This document shows, piece by piece, positions 32,934 through 41,236 of a stretch of DNA of 64,000 nt. The DNA lies in the NCBI RefSeq assembly GCF_031844705.1, contig NZ_CP134609.1, positions 620,001 through 684,000 of the forward strand. The letters run 5' to 3'. The notes under the pieces are model-generated. The model saw only the letters and a list, made by a program, of their open reading frames with translations, did no database searches and was not told where the DNA came from. Each line of letters opens with the position of its first letter. Position 1 is the stretch's first letter. Both the position numbers and the translations under genes were made by a program. Origin of the DNA: Streptomyces sp. ITFR-16 (GTDB lineage: Bacteria; Actinomycetota; Actinomycetes; Streptomycetales; Streptomycetaceae).

Positions 32934-34790
32934 CTAGGCGCCCGCCGCCCCGGCGGGCGGCAGGGGCTGGGTGCCGACCTGGTCCAGCAGCGCGATGTTC
33001 GGGTTGCAGTCCGCCGGGTGGACCGACACGGAACCGTCCGGGCCGCGCTCCACCAGCAGCAGGCCGAAGTCGGTGAGTGCCTGGAGCCGGGTCGGTTCGA
33101 CCACGTACTCGTAGACGCGCTGCTCGCTATGGGCCGTGCCGGTGCTCCGGCTGTCGCCCGTCGTGTGTGTGGTGGACTCGTTCGTCGTGCGGGTGGTGCT
33201 GGTCGAGGTACCGGACGTCCGGCTGCGGCTGCCGCCGTGGGTGCGGGAGCCCTCGCCGCGTCCCCAGTTCGAGCCGTCGGTCACCGAGTCGCTGTGGGTT
33301 GTTCCGCTGCTCGTCGACGAGCCGAGCGTCCTGGCCACGGAGGTGTTGACGACCTCGCCCTCGGTGTCGGTCAGCGAGTGCAGGACGAATGAGTGCCGGC
33401 GGCCGAGGAAGTCCGCGGCGACACCGGCCTCCTGGTGGTTGCCGAGCCTCATGAAGGCGACCGTTCCGCCGCCGATCATCTCGACCGAGCCCTCCCGCAG
33501 ATGCGGGTGCAGGAAGGTGAGTTGGGCCCCGCGGTGCTCGCAGACGTTGGCCAGCTGTTCGAGGCAGCGCCGCTGGAGACCCTGTTCGCCGAGCGCGACG
33601 ACCACCGCCGGGACGGTCTCCTTCGAGGAGGCCAGGCGCCGGGTCACGCTCTGCACCGCCAGGTCTGCCAGCATCTCCGTTCCGGCCGACCCCGCGGCGG
33701 GGTCCAGCGCGATGCAGGTCAAGTGTCCGGGGCCATGCCCGGCGCGGTCCGCGCCCAGCCGTTCCAGCGGGTGCAGGAAGGCCGCGAGCCGGACCAGGCT
33801 GTCCCGCACCCGGTCCTTGTTGCTGTCGGCCAGCAGATCGTCCGCGATCCGGTTGCGCTCCGCGCGGGTGAGGGCCTTCGTGTCCTCGGCCTCGCCCATC
33901 AGAGCGCGCAGACCCGCTCCCAGGCGGGCCGGGGTGATGTCCTCCCCCAGCGCTCCGCACAGCCGGTCGAGGATCATGGTGTCGACGGTGCGGGCGGCCC
34001 GGCCCGTCTGGGAGTCCTCGGCGTGGACAGCCTCCACGAGGCTGTTGACCAGCTCCTGCGGAGTGAGGCCGCTCAGGATGTCGCTGCCGGCCATTCCGCT
34101 CGGCAACAGCTGTACGTCCAGGGGGAATCCGGCCGGCTCGGCCAGCGCGGACAGCTCCTGGCAGACGAGGGCCTGGGTCAGGTCGACCACGATCACGGGC
34201 CGTTGCCGGAGCGTCGACGTGCCGAAGACCGTGAGGAACCCCTCCCGGCCCCGCCGGCTCCCGCCGAAGACATCGATCCTGCGGGTTCCGGTGCGGACCG
34301 GGAGTGCTCCCCAGGCGCCCAGGTTCCGCACCCGCTCGTCCTGCTCCGTCGCATGCTGCCTGCCCCGCTCCCACCAGGCCTGCCACGTGTACTGGAAGTG
34401 CTGCTCCAGTTCGGCGCGCTTGGCTTCCAGGACGCGGGCCGCCTCGTCGGCCGACTGGCCGGCATGAACCACCAGCGCCACGCACACCCCCGCGACGACC
34501 AGGGCGAGCACGGCCAGGGAGCCGCCCGCCAGGAGGGACAGCAGGAGGCACCCCAGCGCCAGGACTCCGCCGGCCTTCGTGAGGGACTGCTTCCGGTTCT
34601 CGTGCGCGATACGGGCGGCGGCCGCCCGGTTCTCGTACACCACGGGTACGGGCTGCCGCCGCGGTTCCGGCTCGGGGAAGGGCCGGCGCAGCGCCTCCGG
34701 GTCCCGGTAGACCCAGCCCAGCCGCTGCCCGGGCTCGAAGAGGCGCAGCGACGGGTCGGCCGGCGTGGCTCCGGGACCGGGAGGAGTCAT
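32934..34790 (-). CDS. Membrane protein resembling an inactive HerA/VirD4-type ATPase
   Basis: A 618-residue protein. Residues 72-109 form a hydrophobic hairpin, then a coiled segment (115-150). Residues 176-183 (GGSRRGRE) stand where a Walker A would be, fitting GxxxxGK[S/T] except for Arg and Glu at the last two positions. VVDLTQ (201-206) follows as the next strand. Residues 395-402 (VVVALGEQ) resemble a Walker B lacking its first acid, and 421-480 parallels the end of the neighbouring intact ATPase. Residues 490-555 are Ser/Thr-rich. Its start overlaps the M48 stop by 4 bp. I infer a membrane-anchored pseudo-ATPase; no ATPase activity is expected. Confidence 0.7.
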   Translation of the reverse strand: MTPPGPGATPADPSLRLFEPGQRLGWVYRDPEALRRPFPEPEPRRQPVPVVYENRAAAARIAHENRKQSLTKAGGVLALGCLLLSLLAGGSLAVLALVVAGVCVALVVHAGQSADEAARVLEAKRAELEQHFQYTWQAWWERGRQHATEQDERVRNLGAWGALPVRTGTRRIDVFGGSRRGREGFLTVFGTSTLRQRPVIVVDLTQALVCQELSALAEPAGFPLDVQLLPSGMAGSDILSGLTPQELVNSLVEAVHAEDSQTGRAARTVDTMILDRLCGALGEDITPARLGAGLRALMGEAEDTKALTRAERNRIADDLLADSNKDRVRDSLVRLAAFLHPLERLGADRAGHGPGHLTCIALDPAAGSAGTEMLADLAVQSVTRRLASSKETVPAVVVALGEQGLQRRCLEQLANVCEHRGAQLTFLHPHLREGSVEMIGGGTVAFMRLGNHQEAGVAADFLGRRHSFVLHSLTDTEGEVVNTSVARTLGSSTSSGTTHSDSVTDGSNWGRGEGSRTHGGSRSRTSGTSTSTTRTTNESTTHTTGDSRSTGTAHSEQRVYEYVVEPTRLQALTDFGLLLVERGPDGSVSVHPADCNPNIALLDQVGTQPLPPAGAAGA

Positions 34791-35929
34791 GAGGACCGGC
34801 TTCCGGGCGGTCCGGCCGCGAAGGGCTCCAGCGCGACGATGCGGGTGTGGAGCGGAGGGTGCGTGGACATGAGCCGGGCCAGGGCACCCTGCTCCTCCTC
34901 GGTGGCGGCGCCCTGCTTCAGTTCAGCGGTGAATACGGCGATCAGCAGCGGGCCGTACCCGATCTCGCCGGCGAACCTGTCGGCACGCAGCTCGCCGCGC
35001 CGGGACGCCCAGGGCAGCAGCAGGGGAATCGCGAACAGGGCGAGCGCCGGAGGGAAGGCGAGGGCCACGGCGATGGCGACAATGACGATCAGCAGGGCCA
35101 GGACGACCGCCCCCAGGATCGCGAACTCCGCCGCCAGGACGACGGCGAAGATCACGACGTACTTCACGATGGTCATCACAATCCGGGCAGGCAGCGAGTA
35201 GTAGACGCCGAGGAGCCCGGACCAGGCATGGCCGTGGACATGATGTCCCAGCTCATGGGCCAGGACGGCGGAGAGCCGGTCCCTGGGGAACCTGTCCAGC
35301 GAGTGGCGTGTCACGGCGACGATGTGTCCTGCGGCGCCGAAGGCGTTGACCTCGTCGCTGTCCTCGATCCACAGGTCGTACCGCGAGCCGTCGACGCCCG
35401 CCCGGCGGGCTACCTCGTCCCACAGGGGCTGGAGTTTCGCGAGCTCGGCGCCGGTGGGCGCGCGGACCTTGTAGACGAACTTCGCCACCACCCGCTCGGT
35501 GGGGCGGTGGAACATCAGCGCGCCGGAGGCGAGCCAGGCGAGGACGAGGAAGTTGCCCAGCAAGGTCGGGAAGATCCGGGAGACCACCCAGACGACCAGG
35601 AGACTGCCCAGGAAGTGGGGCAGGTTCAGCAGGAGCGTGGTGACGGCAGGCGAGTCCACGCCACGGCGGGTGGGCGGCGGCGCGGCCGGATCGTACGCGG
35701 GCGCGGGCCGCGCACCGGGGATCCACGGCTGCCCGGGCTGTCCCGCGGAAGGCTGCGGCTGGGCCGCGCCCTGGAACCCCTGCGAGGACGCCGGCGGCGC
35801 GAAGCCCCTGGGTGCGTAGGGCGGCGGGGCAGGCGGCCGCCGCGGCGGCGCCTGGGAGGTGTTCTCGTCCGGGACTTCGCCACCGCCCGAGGGCTGATGC
35901 GGAGGCCGGGGGCCGACGGGGTGGTCCAT
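34787..35929 (-). CDS. M48-family zinc metallopeptidase, membrane-bound
   Basis: A 380-residue peptidase related to HtpX/Ste24. Residues 1-90 are Pro/Gly/Ala-rich and disordered, 95-140 hold membrane helices, HELGH at 225-229 is the zinc site, 240-310 contain further helices, and the third zinc ligand is the Glu of RRGELRADRF near 325. The cytoplasmic N-terminal tail is far longer than in HtpX. The ATG at 35929 follows GGTGGAG. It is co-translated with the pseudo-ATPase, so it probably works at the same membrane complex, possibly in quality control or activation. Confidence 0.85.
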   Translation of the reverse strand: MDHPVGPRPPHQPSGGGEVPDENTSQAPPRRPPAPPPYAPRGFAPPASSQGFQGAAQPQPSAGQPGQPWIPGARPAPAYDPAAPPPTRRGVDSPAVTTLLLNLPHFLGSLLVVWVVSRIFPTLLGNFLVLAWLASGALMFHRPTERVVAKFVYKVRAPTGAELAKLQPLWDEVARRAGVDGSRYDLWIEDSDEVNAFGAAGHIVAVTRHSLDRFPRDRLSAVLAHELGHHVHGHAWSGLLGVYYSLPARIVMTIVKYVVIFAVVLAAEFAILGAVVLALLIVIVAIAVALAFPPALALFAIPLLLPWASRRGELRADRFAGEIGYGPLLIAVFTAELKQGAATEEEQGALARLMSTHPPLHTRIVALEPFAAGPPGSRSS

Positions 35930-36009
35930 GCAAACTCCACCCTGTTGGTGACAGGCACTCAAGAGACTCCGAAATCAGCAAGGTTGGGCAGAACTGACAC
36001 CGGTGAGGC

Positions 36010-36038
36010 TTGGGCCCGACTCCGATCAACCCTAGGAT
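36010..36038 (+). promoter_or_regulatory. Likely sigma-70 promoter of the ATPase/calpain operon
   Basis: TTGGGC (36010-36015), 17-bp spacer, TAGGAT (36033-36038). The -10 fits the streptomycete TAGRRT form. It lies in the 266-bp divergent region and would give a leader of about 150 nt before the ATG at 36196. Confidence 0.55.
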
Positions 36039-36195
36039 GTTGCCACACGATCGATCCATGGGGGGACTGTTCCGTGTTGGCCGCGATGTGCGCACACGAC
36101 GTGGTGCGCGCCAGGGGACACCGCATCCCGTGCCCCGCAGTCCGGCCCGGCCTCCCCCAACGAAATCGGGCCGCTGACCACACCGTTGGACGCGC

Positions 36196-38982
36196 ATGAC
36201 GCGGTCGGGCCCTCCGGGCGAGGCGTGGCAGTGGATGGCGGGCATGCCCGGCTTCCTGCTGGCCGAGGTGCCTCGGCTCGGGCGGGACGTCTCCCGGCCG
36301 CCCGGCCCCGGCGACGCACTGCTCCCGCACCGCTTCGCCGCCCTGGTCTCCGCCTTCCACGCGGGCGGTCCGGCCGTCCCGGCCCGGGGATGTGTCCTGC
36401 TCGGGTGGTCGCGTCTCTCGCCGTCCGGCCCGGTCGAGATCCATCTCGGTGGCGCGTCGCTCATCGGCGGTGATGCCGTCGGCGAGCGGGACACGGCCCT
36501 GCTCAGCCTGCCCGCCGGTGCGCGCGCACGGCGCCTGCCCGAGGGCGCCGTCGCCGCCGCCATGGAACGCTTCGCGTACTGGAGCGCCATCGCCGGGGTC
36601 TCCGACGCACTGCTGGTCGAGAACGGTCCCCGGGAACGCGGGCCGTCCATGCTGCGCCCCACGGTCGAGGACAGCCTTCTGGGCGTCTGGCAGGGCGCGT
36701 TCGCCTGGTTCGTGCTGGCCGAGCCGGTGGCACCGGACGCGCTCGACGAGCTCGTCGCGGACACCGCCGACCGGCAGCGGCGAGCGCAGTCCAAGGGGGC
36801 GTCCTCGCCCGAGAACGCCCTGGAGGCCGTGCGGTGGGAACGCAGGCACCAGGAGCTGGCCACGGCGTCGGCGACCGGTCTGTGGCGCATCCGTCTCCTG
36901 GCGGGCGGTCGTACACCCGAGGACGCGCAACGGGTCGCCGCCCTCGTCTGCGCGTCGGCGGATCTCGAAGGGCTTCCGTACGCCCTCAGACCGGCCGGCC
37001 GGGCGAGCAGTCTGCGGTCCACACTCGACCTGTGTCTGCCCGGGCCCACCGCCTTCCCGTTCCATGGCAGTTCGGAGCTGCTGGCAGCCCTGGCCCGGCC
37101 TCCCGCCCAGGAGGTCCCCGGCGTCCGTTTCGCGCTCCGGCCCGAGTTCGACGTCACTCCGGAGAGCGGCACCCAGCACTCCGGTCCGGGCGCCGGTCCT
37201 CTTCGGCTCGGCACGGTCCTGGACCGGAACCGCAGCCCGGTGGGCGAGTTGGACCTCGCCCGTGCCACGCTCAACCGGCACACCTTCGTCTGCGGGGCGA
37301 CGGGCGGGGGCAAGTCCCAGACCGTACGAGGCCTGCTCGAAGCGGCCACCCGGGAGCGGCTGCCCTGGCTGGTCGTCGAACCGGCCAAGGCCGAGTACCG
37401 GTCCATGTCCGCGCGGCTGGGCGAGACGGACGAGGTCGTCGTCATCAGGCCCGGGGACCGCGACGGGCTTCCCGCGGGCCTGAACCCCCTGGAGCCGTCC
37501 GTCCTCGCGACCGGCGAGCGCTTCCCCCTGCAGACCCACCTGGAGATGGTTCGCGCGCTCTTCCTGGCCTCCTTCGACCCTCAGGAGCCCTTCCCTCAGG
37601 TGCTGAGCGCGGCACTGACACGTTGTTACGAGGAGCTGGGGTGGGACCTGACGCTCGGCGAACCGTGGATCGCCGGGACCCAGCCGCGCTACCCGACCCT
37701 CGAAGACCTGGAGCACACCGCGCTCCAGGTCGTGTCCGAGATCGGCTACGGCAAGGACATCACCGACAACGTCCGGGGCTTCATCAGGATCAGACTCGCG
37801 AGCCTGCGGCTCGGCACCACCGGCCGGTTCCTGGAGGGCGGCCACCCCATCGACTTCGGTGAACTGCTCCGGCGCAACGTCGTCTTCGAACTCGAGGACG
37901 TCGGGGACGACAAGGACAAGGCGTTCCTGATGGGGACCATCCTGATCCGGCTGGTCGAGTACCTGCGGACCGAACAGCGCACGACGCGCCGGCTCTCCTC
38001 CCCCCTGCGCCGTCTGACCGTGTTCGAGGAAGCCCACCGGCTGCTTCGCCGTCCGGAGGAGGGCGGCACGGGGGCCGCTCACGCCGTAAAGATGTTCGCG
38101 GGTCTGCTGGCAGAGATCCGCGCGTACGGGGAGGGCCTGGTGATCGCCGACCAGATCCCCGCCAGACTGATCCCGGACGTCATCAAGAACACCGCGGCCA
38201 AAATCGTCCACCGCCTCCCGGCGCGGGACGACCGGGAAGCCGTCGGCGCCACGATGAACATCACCGAGGCGCAGTCCGAGTACCTGGTCACCCTCAGACC
38301 GGGTGAGGCTGCGGTGTTCACCGACGGCATGGACTACCCGCTCCTGGTCCGGATGGAGGACGGGACACCGCGCGAGGAGGCGGGGACCGTCCGCCCGGCG
38401 TCCCCGGCATCCATGGTCGCGTCCCGCAGCGGGGCCTGCGGCCCGGACTGCGCGGCGGCTCCCTGCACGCTCCGGCAACTGCGTACGGCTCAGCGTCTGT
38501 CCGAGGAGGACGGGCTGCGCATCGCGCTGTGGGCCGAAATGGCCGTGGCCTCGCATCCGCTGGGCTGGACCACGCCCCTCCCCGGGGAGGCGATGCGCCA
38601 GGCCCTGGCGGAGCGCCGGACCGTGGACCGGCGCCTGGTGGAGTGCGCCATCGGCCAGGCGGTGGACCGGGCGGTGCACAGCCGGGTCGGAGCCGTCGGC
38701 ACACCGCACGCCCTGGCCGGGCACGTCGCCGCACTGATGCGGGCCCAACTCGACGGCGACGACCCCTGCCCCGTCGCGGAGCCGCGGTGGAAGGCCGGGA
38801 AAGGCGTCAGAACACGGCAGTACTACCACGGCCGCCACACGCCGTCCGTCCTGGAGAAGGCGGTCGGCTGCGCGGACCCGTCCGAGGAGTGGGCCGGCCG
38901 CTTCGCCCGCGCGCTCGCGTGTTTCGAGCGCAAGCCGCGCAGGCCCGTGGCGTCCCCTCCGCCCGCGAAGGAGAGCACATGA
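36196..38982 (+). CDS. HerA/VirB4-like P-loop ATPase
   Basis: A 928-residue ATPase. Residues 1-330 are a poorly conserved N-terminal region. Walker A GATGGGKS is at 367-374, VVEPAKAEYRSM near 390 and a DGLPAGLNPLE segment near 420 follow, and Walker B LTVFEEAH is at 607-614. Then come a DQIPARL segment near 655 and RLPARDDREAVG, the HerA/DUF87 order. A C-terminal cysteine cluster (CGPDCAAAPC) near 745 may bind metal. No membrane helix is visible. The ATG is the only start after an upstream stop. It overlaps the calpain-like gene by 4 bp. Confidence 0.82.
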   Translation: MTRSGPPGEAWQWMAGMPGFLLAEVPRLGRDVSRPPGPGDALLPHRFAALVSAFHAGGPAVPARGCVLLGWSRLSPSGPVEIHLGGASLIGGDAVGERDTALLSLPAGARARRLPEGAVAAAMERFAYWSAIAGVSDALLVENGPRERGPSMLRPTVEDSLLGVWQGAFAWFVLAEPVAPDALDELVADTADRQRRAQSKGASSPENALEAVRWERRHQELATASATGLWRIRLLAGGRTPEDAQRVAALVCASADLEGLPYALRPAGRASSLRSTLDLCLPGPTAFPFHGSSELLAALARPPAQEVPGVRFALRPEFDVTPESGTQHSGPGAGPLRLGTVLDRNRSPVGELDLARATLNRHTFVCGATGGGKSQTVRGLLEAATRERLPWLVVEPAKAEYRSMSARLGETDEVVVIRPGDRDGLPAGLNPLEPSVLATGERFPLQTHLEMVRALFLASFDPQEPFPQVLSAALTRCYEELGWDLTLGEPWIAGTQPRYPTLEDLEHTALQVVSEIGYGKDITDNVRGFIRIRLASLRLGTTGRFLEGGHPIDFGELLRRNVVFELEDVGDDKDKAFLMGTILIRLVEYLRTEQRTTRRLSSPLRRLTVFEEAHRLLRRPEEGGTGAAHAVKMFAGLLAEIRAYGEGLVIADQIPARLIPDVIKNTAAKIVHRLPARDDREAVGATMNITEAQSEYLVTLRPGEAAVFTDGMDYPLLVRMEDGTPREEAGTVRPASPASMVASRSGACGPDCAAAPCTLRQLRTAQRLSEEDGLRIALWAEMAVASHPLGWTTPLPGEAMRQALAERRTVDRRLVECAIGQAVDRAVHSRVGAVGTPHALAGHVAALMRAQLDGDDPCPVAEPRWKAGKGVRTRQYYHGRHTPSVLEKAVGCADPSEEWAGRFARALACFERKPRRPVASPPPAKEST

Positions 38983-40121
38983 GCGAGTTGTACGCGCATG
39001 ACGGCGGAGCGGAGCGGGGTGCCGACTCGGCGGCCTCCACGGCCGTCGACGTCGACGTCAATCCGGTGGAGCCGGTGGAGCCCACCGAACCGGAGGACCT
39101 GACCGGTACGGCCGATCTTCCCGCCGATTCGGACGACCCCGGCGGACGGGAGCCACTGGAGCCGTCCGCCCGGGAGGAGGGCCCTGAAGGGGGAATCCGT
39201 GGGCGGGCGCTCGATGGCACGTCATGGTGGATGGGCCCGGCCGAGGGGACAGTCGACCTGCATGCCACGGTCGATCGCCCGGCCTTCGACGCGGAGAAGG
39301 GCACATACCGCTACGGAACACCGCTCGACGACCCCACCGGAAGACGCCTCCCCTTGTTCGACGGTCCGCCCACCCGTGAGCAGACCCAGCAGGGGAGCCT
39401 CGGAGACTGCGGCATCGTGTCGACCATGGGTGCGGTTGCCGGACACCGGCCCCAAGCGATTTCCGAACGCATCCGGGAGAACGGTGACGGCACATACGAG
39501 GTGACGCTCCACCGGACGAAGCGATCCCTTTACGGCGACTGGAGCCGTTTCGAGCCGACCGGGGCGGTCATCCACCTGACCGTCACACCCGACCTGCCGG
39601 TTACGAGCGACTCACCCGACCGACCGGCCTATGCGAGGTCGGCTGCCCACGATGTGGCATGGGTGCCGATCCTGGAGAAGGCCATCGCCGGCGTCGACGA
39701 GACATGGAGCGAGAGCCGCCCCAAACCGGCCGAGGGCTATATGCGCCTCGACCTGGGGAGCCTCCCCAATCACCGGGCGGAACTACTCACTCAACTCACC
39801 GGCGAGCTCGCCTACACGGACGACTTCCCGACCCACTACGACATGGACGGGCGCAGCCCCGACCGTCAGCTCGTGGAAACCTTCAGGGAGAAGCTTGCCG
39901 ACGGGTGCCCGGTGCTGGTCGGCACGATCAATCTGAAGACCGACGACGAGCACGACCTCCCCGGCGGACTCATCGACGGTCACGCCTATGAAGTGACCGA
40001 GGTCGATGACCAGGGAATGATCCATCTGCGCAACCCGCACAATGGCGAGACTCCGGAAGAGCTGCTCACGCTCACAGAGTTCAAAAGCAGCGTCAAGAAC
40101 CGCTACACAACATTGGGGTGA
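38979..40121 (+). CDS. Calpain-type (C2) cysteine protease
   Basis: A 380-residue protein. Residues 1-85 are acidic and disordered (repeated PVEP/TEP), 85-130 lead into the protease, and the C2 triad is complete: Cys144 in QGSLGDC, His335 in IDGHAYEVT and Asn352 in LRNPHNG. Calpain domains in bacteria are uncommon and occur in secreted effectors and toxins. No signal peptide is present. The 3' part is visibly less GC-rich than its surroundings. ATGA overlap with the ATPase gene implies stoichiometric production; I infer that it is the effector or substrate of the ATPase machine. Confidence 0.85.
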   Translation: MSELYAHDGGAERGADSAASTAVDVDVNPVEPVEPTEPEDLTGTADLPADSDDPGGREPLEPSAREEGPEGGIRGRALDGTSWWMGPAEGTVDLHATVDRPAFDAEKGTYRYGTPLDDPTGRRLPLFDGPPTREQTQQGSLGDCGIVSTMGAVAGHRPQAISERIRENGDGTYEVTLHRTKRSLYGDWSRFEPTGAVIHLTVTPDLPVTSDSPDRPAYARSAAHDVAWVPILEKAIAGVDETWSESRPKPAEGYMRLDLGSLPNHRAELLTQLTGELAYTDDFPTHYDMDGRSPDRQLVETFREKLADGCPVLVGTINLKTDDEHDLPGGLIDGHAYEVTEVDDQGMIHLRNPHNGETPEELLTLTEFKSSVKNRYTTLG

Positions 40122-40378
40122 ATGTGATGACCCATGAAGTATCCCTCCGCCATGGAGTTCCCGGGGAGTTGAACGGGGTCAGGTATATCGTGCGTCGCGT
40201 CCGCACCCCGAAGGAGCGTCCGGTTTCGGTGGCTCTCGTCGTTCTCGCCGACGGGGAGGAGAATTACGACCTGGGCATCGGGGACACCTTCCCCGTCCGC
40301 AACGAGACCTGGGCCCTCGACCGCGTGGAGAACCTTCCGAGGCCGGACTGGCGGGTGGTTCTCCGCAAGGTCGAGTAG
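40118..40378 (+). CDS. Small beta-rich protein, last gene of the ATPase/calpain operon
   Basis: An 86-residue protein ending with FPVRNETWALDRVENL and a closing strand with VVLRKVE, a pattern seen in small streptomycete proteins that I cannot name safely. The GTG at 40118 overlaps the protease stop; an ATG at 40127 with GGGG upstream is an equally good start. Gene order suggests an immunity, inhibitor or chaperone role for the calpain-like protein, but this is inference. Confidence 0.65.
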   Translation: MNVMTHEVSLRHGVPGELNGVRYIVRRVRTPKERPVSVALVVLADGEENYDLGIGDTFPVRNETWALDRVENLPRPDWRVVLRKVE

Positions 40379-40390
40379 TCACCCCGCGCA

Positions 40391-41095
40391 TCAGCCCCGC
40401 GCGATCCGGTCGAGCCACTCCCCCAGCAGCCCCTTCTCCCCGGCGCTGAGGGCGGAGGTCTGGGGGAGGGCCGCCCGGAGGGCCACCGCGGCGCCGGCGG
40501 GGCCGGGTGCGGCCGGGGCGGGGGTGTCCGTGGTGATCGCGGCGATGACCGCTTCGCGGGCCAGGGTGGAGACCGTGAGGTCCCGTTGGCCCTCGGGGGT
40601 GGCGATCAGGGCGAGCGTCGTGCCGCCGCCCACGGCATGGACGAGGCGGGCCGCGCGTTCCTCGTCGACCCGGAGCCGTCCCGCCTCGGCGACGCGGTGG
40701 ATGTGGGCCGCGAGCACCTCGGCCGCGGCGAGGGCGGCCGGGGTCACCGAGCCCGGGCGGGGTTCGCCGTACATCAGGGCGTACAGGGCCGGGTTGGCGA
40801 GGCCGAAGCCGGTATTCAGGTCCCATCCGGTGCGCAGGTCCTCGACCGGGTCGCCGCTCGGCGTGAGATCGGCCTTCTCACTCAGGTACGTGGCGAAGCC
40901 GTGGGCGGCGACGGCGTCGAGCAGGCCCTGCTTGTCGCCGAACAGCCGGTAGATGGTCGGGGCCTGGACGCCGGCCGCCGCGCTCACCGCACGGGTGGAC
41001 ACCGCCTCACGTCCGTTCTCGGCGAGCAGCCGGGCCGCTGCGGCGATGATCCGGTCACGAGGGCTGTCCGCGGGGGCGGGACGATCGGTCTCCAT
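40391..41095 (-). CDS. TetR-family transcriptional regulator
   Basis: A 234-residue regulator. The HTH lies at about residues 12-58 (RIIAAAARLLAENGREAVSTRAV, GVQAPTIYRLFGDKQGLLDAV) and the effector domain resembles the TetR_C type with VHAVGGGTTLALIA near 165. Residues 190-215 are an Ala/Pro linker. It is divergent from the NmrA-like gene, with two matched dyads between them, so it very likely represses itself and that gene. Confidence 0.88.
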   Translation of the reverse strand: METDRPAPADSPRDRIIAAAARLLAENGREAVSTRAVSAAAGVQAPTIYRLFGDKQGLLDAVAAHGFATYLSEKADLTPSGDPVEDLRTGWDLNTGFGLANPALYALMYGEPRPGSVTPAALAAAEVLAAHIHRVAEAGRLRVDEERAARLVHAVGGGTTLALIATPEGQRDLTVSTLAREAVIAAITTDTPAPAAPGPAGAAVALRAALPQTSALSAGEKGLLGEWLDRIARG

Positions 41096-41104
41096 GTTTC
41101 CAAT

Positions 41105-41124
41105 GCTAACGGAATCTCGTTATC
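41105..41124. promoter_or_regulatory. TetR operator 1 (GATAACG-N6-CGTTATC type)
   Basis: GCTAACG-N6-CGTTATC, one mismatch from a perfect dyad, 10 bp from the TetR start. It pairs with the site at 41141 and the two share the CGTTATC half exactly. Confidence 0.72.
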
Positions 41125-41140
41125 GATTTGCCGGGGCAGC

Positions 41141-41160
41141 GATATCGTGTTTTCGTTATC
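41141..41160. promoter_or_regulatory. TetR operator 2 (GATAACG-N6-CGTTATC type)
   Basis: GATATCG-N6-CGTTATC, one mismatch from a perfect dyad, 36 bp from operator 1 and 77 bp before the NmrA-like start. Confidence 0.72.
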
Positions 41161-41236
41161 AGTGGAAACAGTCTGGCCGGACAGCGACCCACCGGCGTAC
41201 CGACCCCACCCCGCAAGCGACATCCCGGAGGTTTCC

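Noticed and set aside
36058..36177. Possible 39-residue leader peptide before the ATPase gene
   Set aside because: It is in frame upstream and ATG-started, but has no ribosome-binding site and an arginine/proline-rich product.
35959..38838. 959-codon open frame on the minus strand
   Set aside because: It is the complement of the HerA-like ATPase gene, which has clear Walker motifs. The antisense translation has no motif.
32934..40378. Type VII secretion or contractile injection system
   Set aside because: No WXG100 proteins, EccB/D/E-like genes, sheath or tube genes are present. Only ATPase and protease components are seen.
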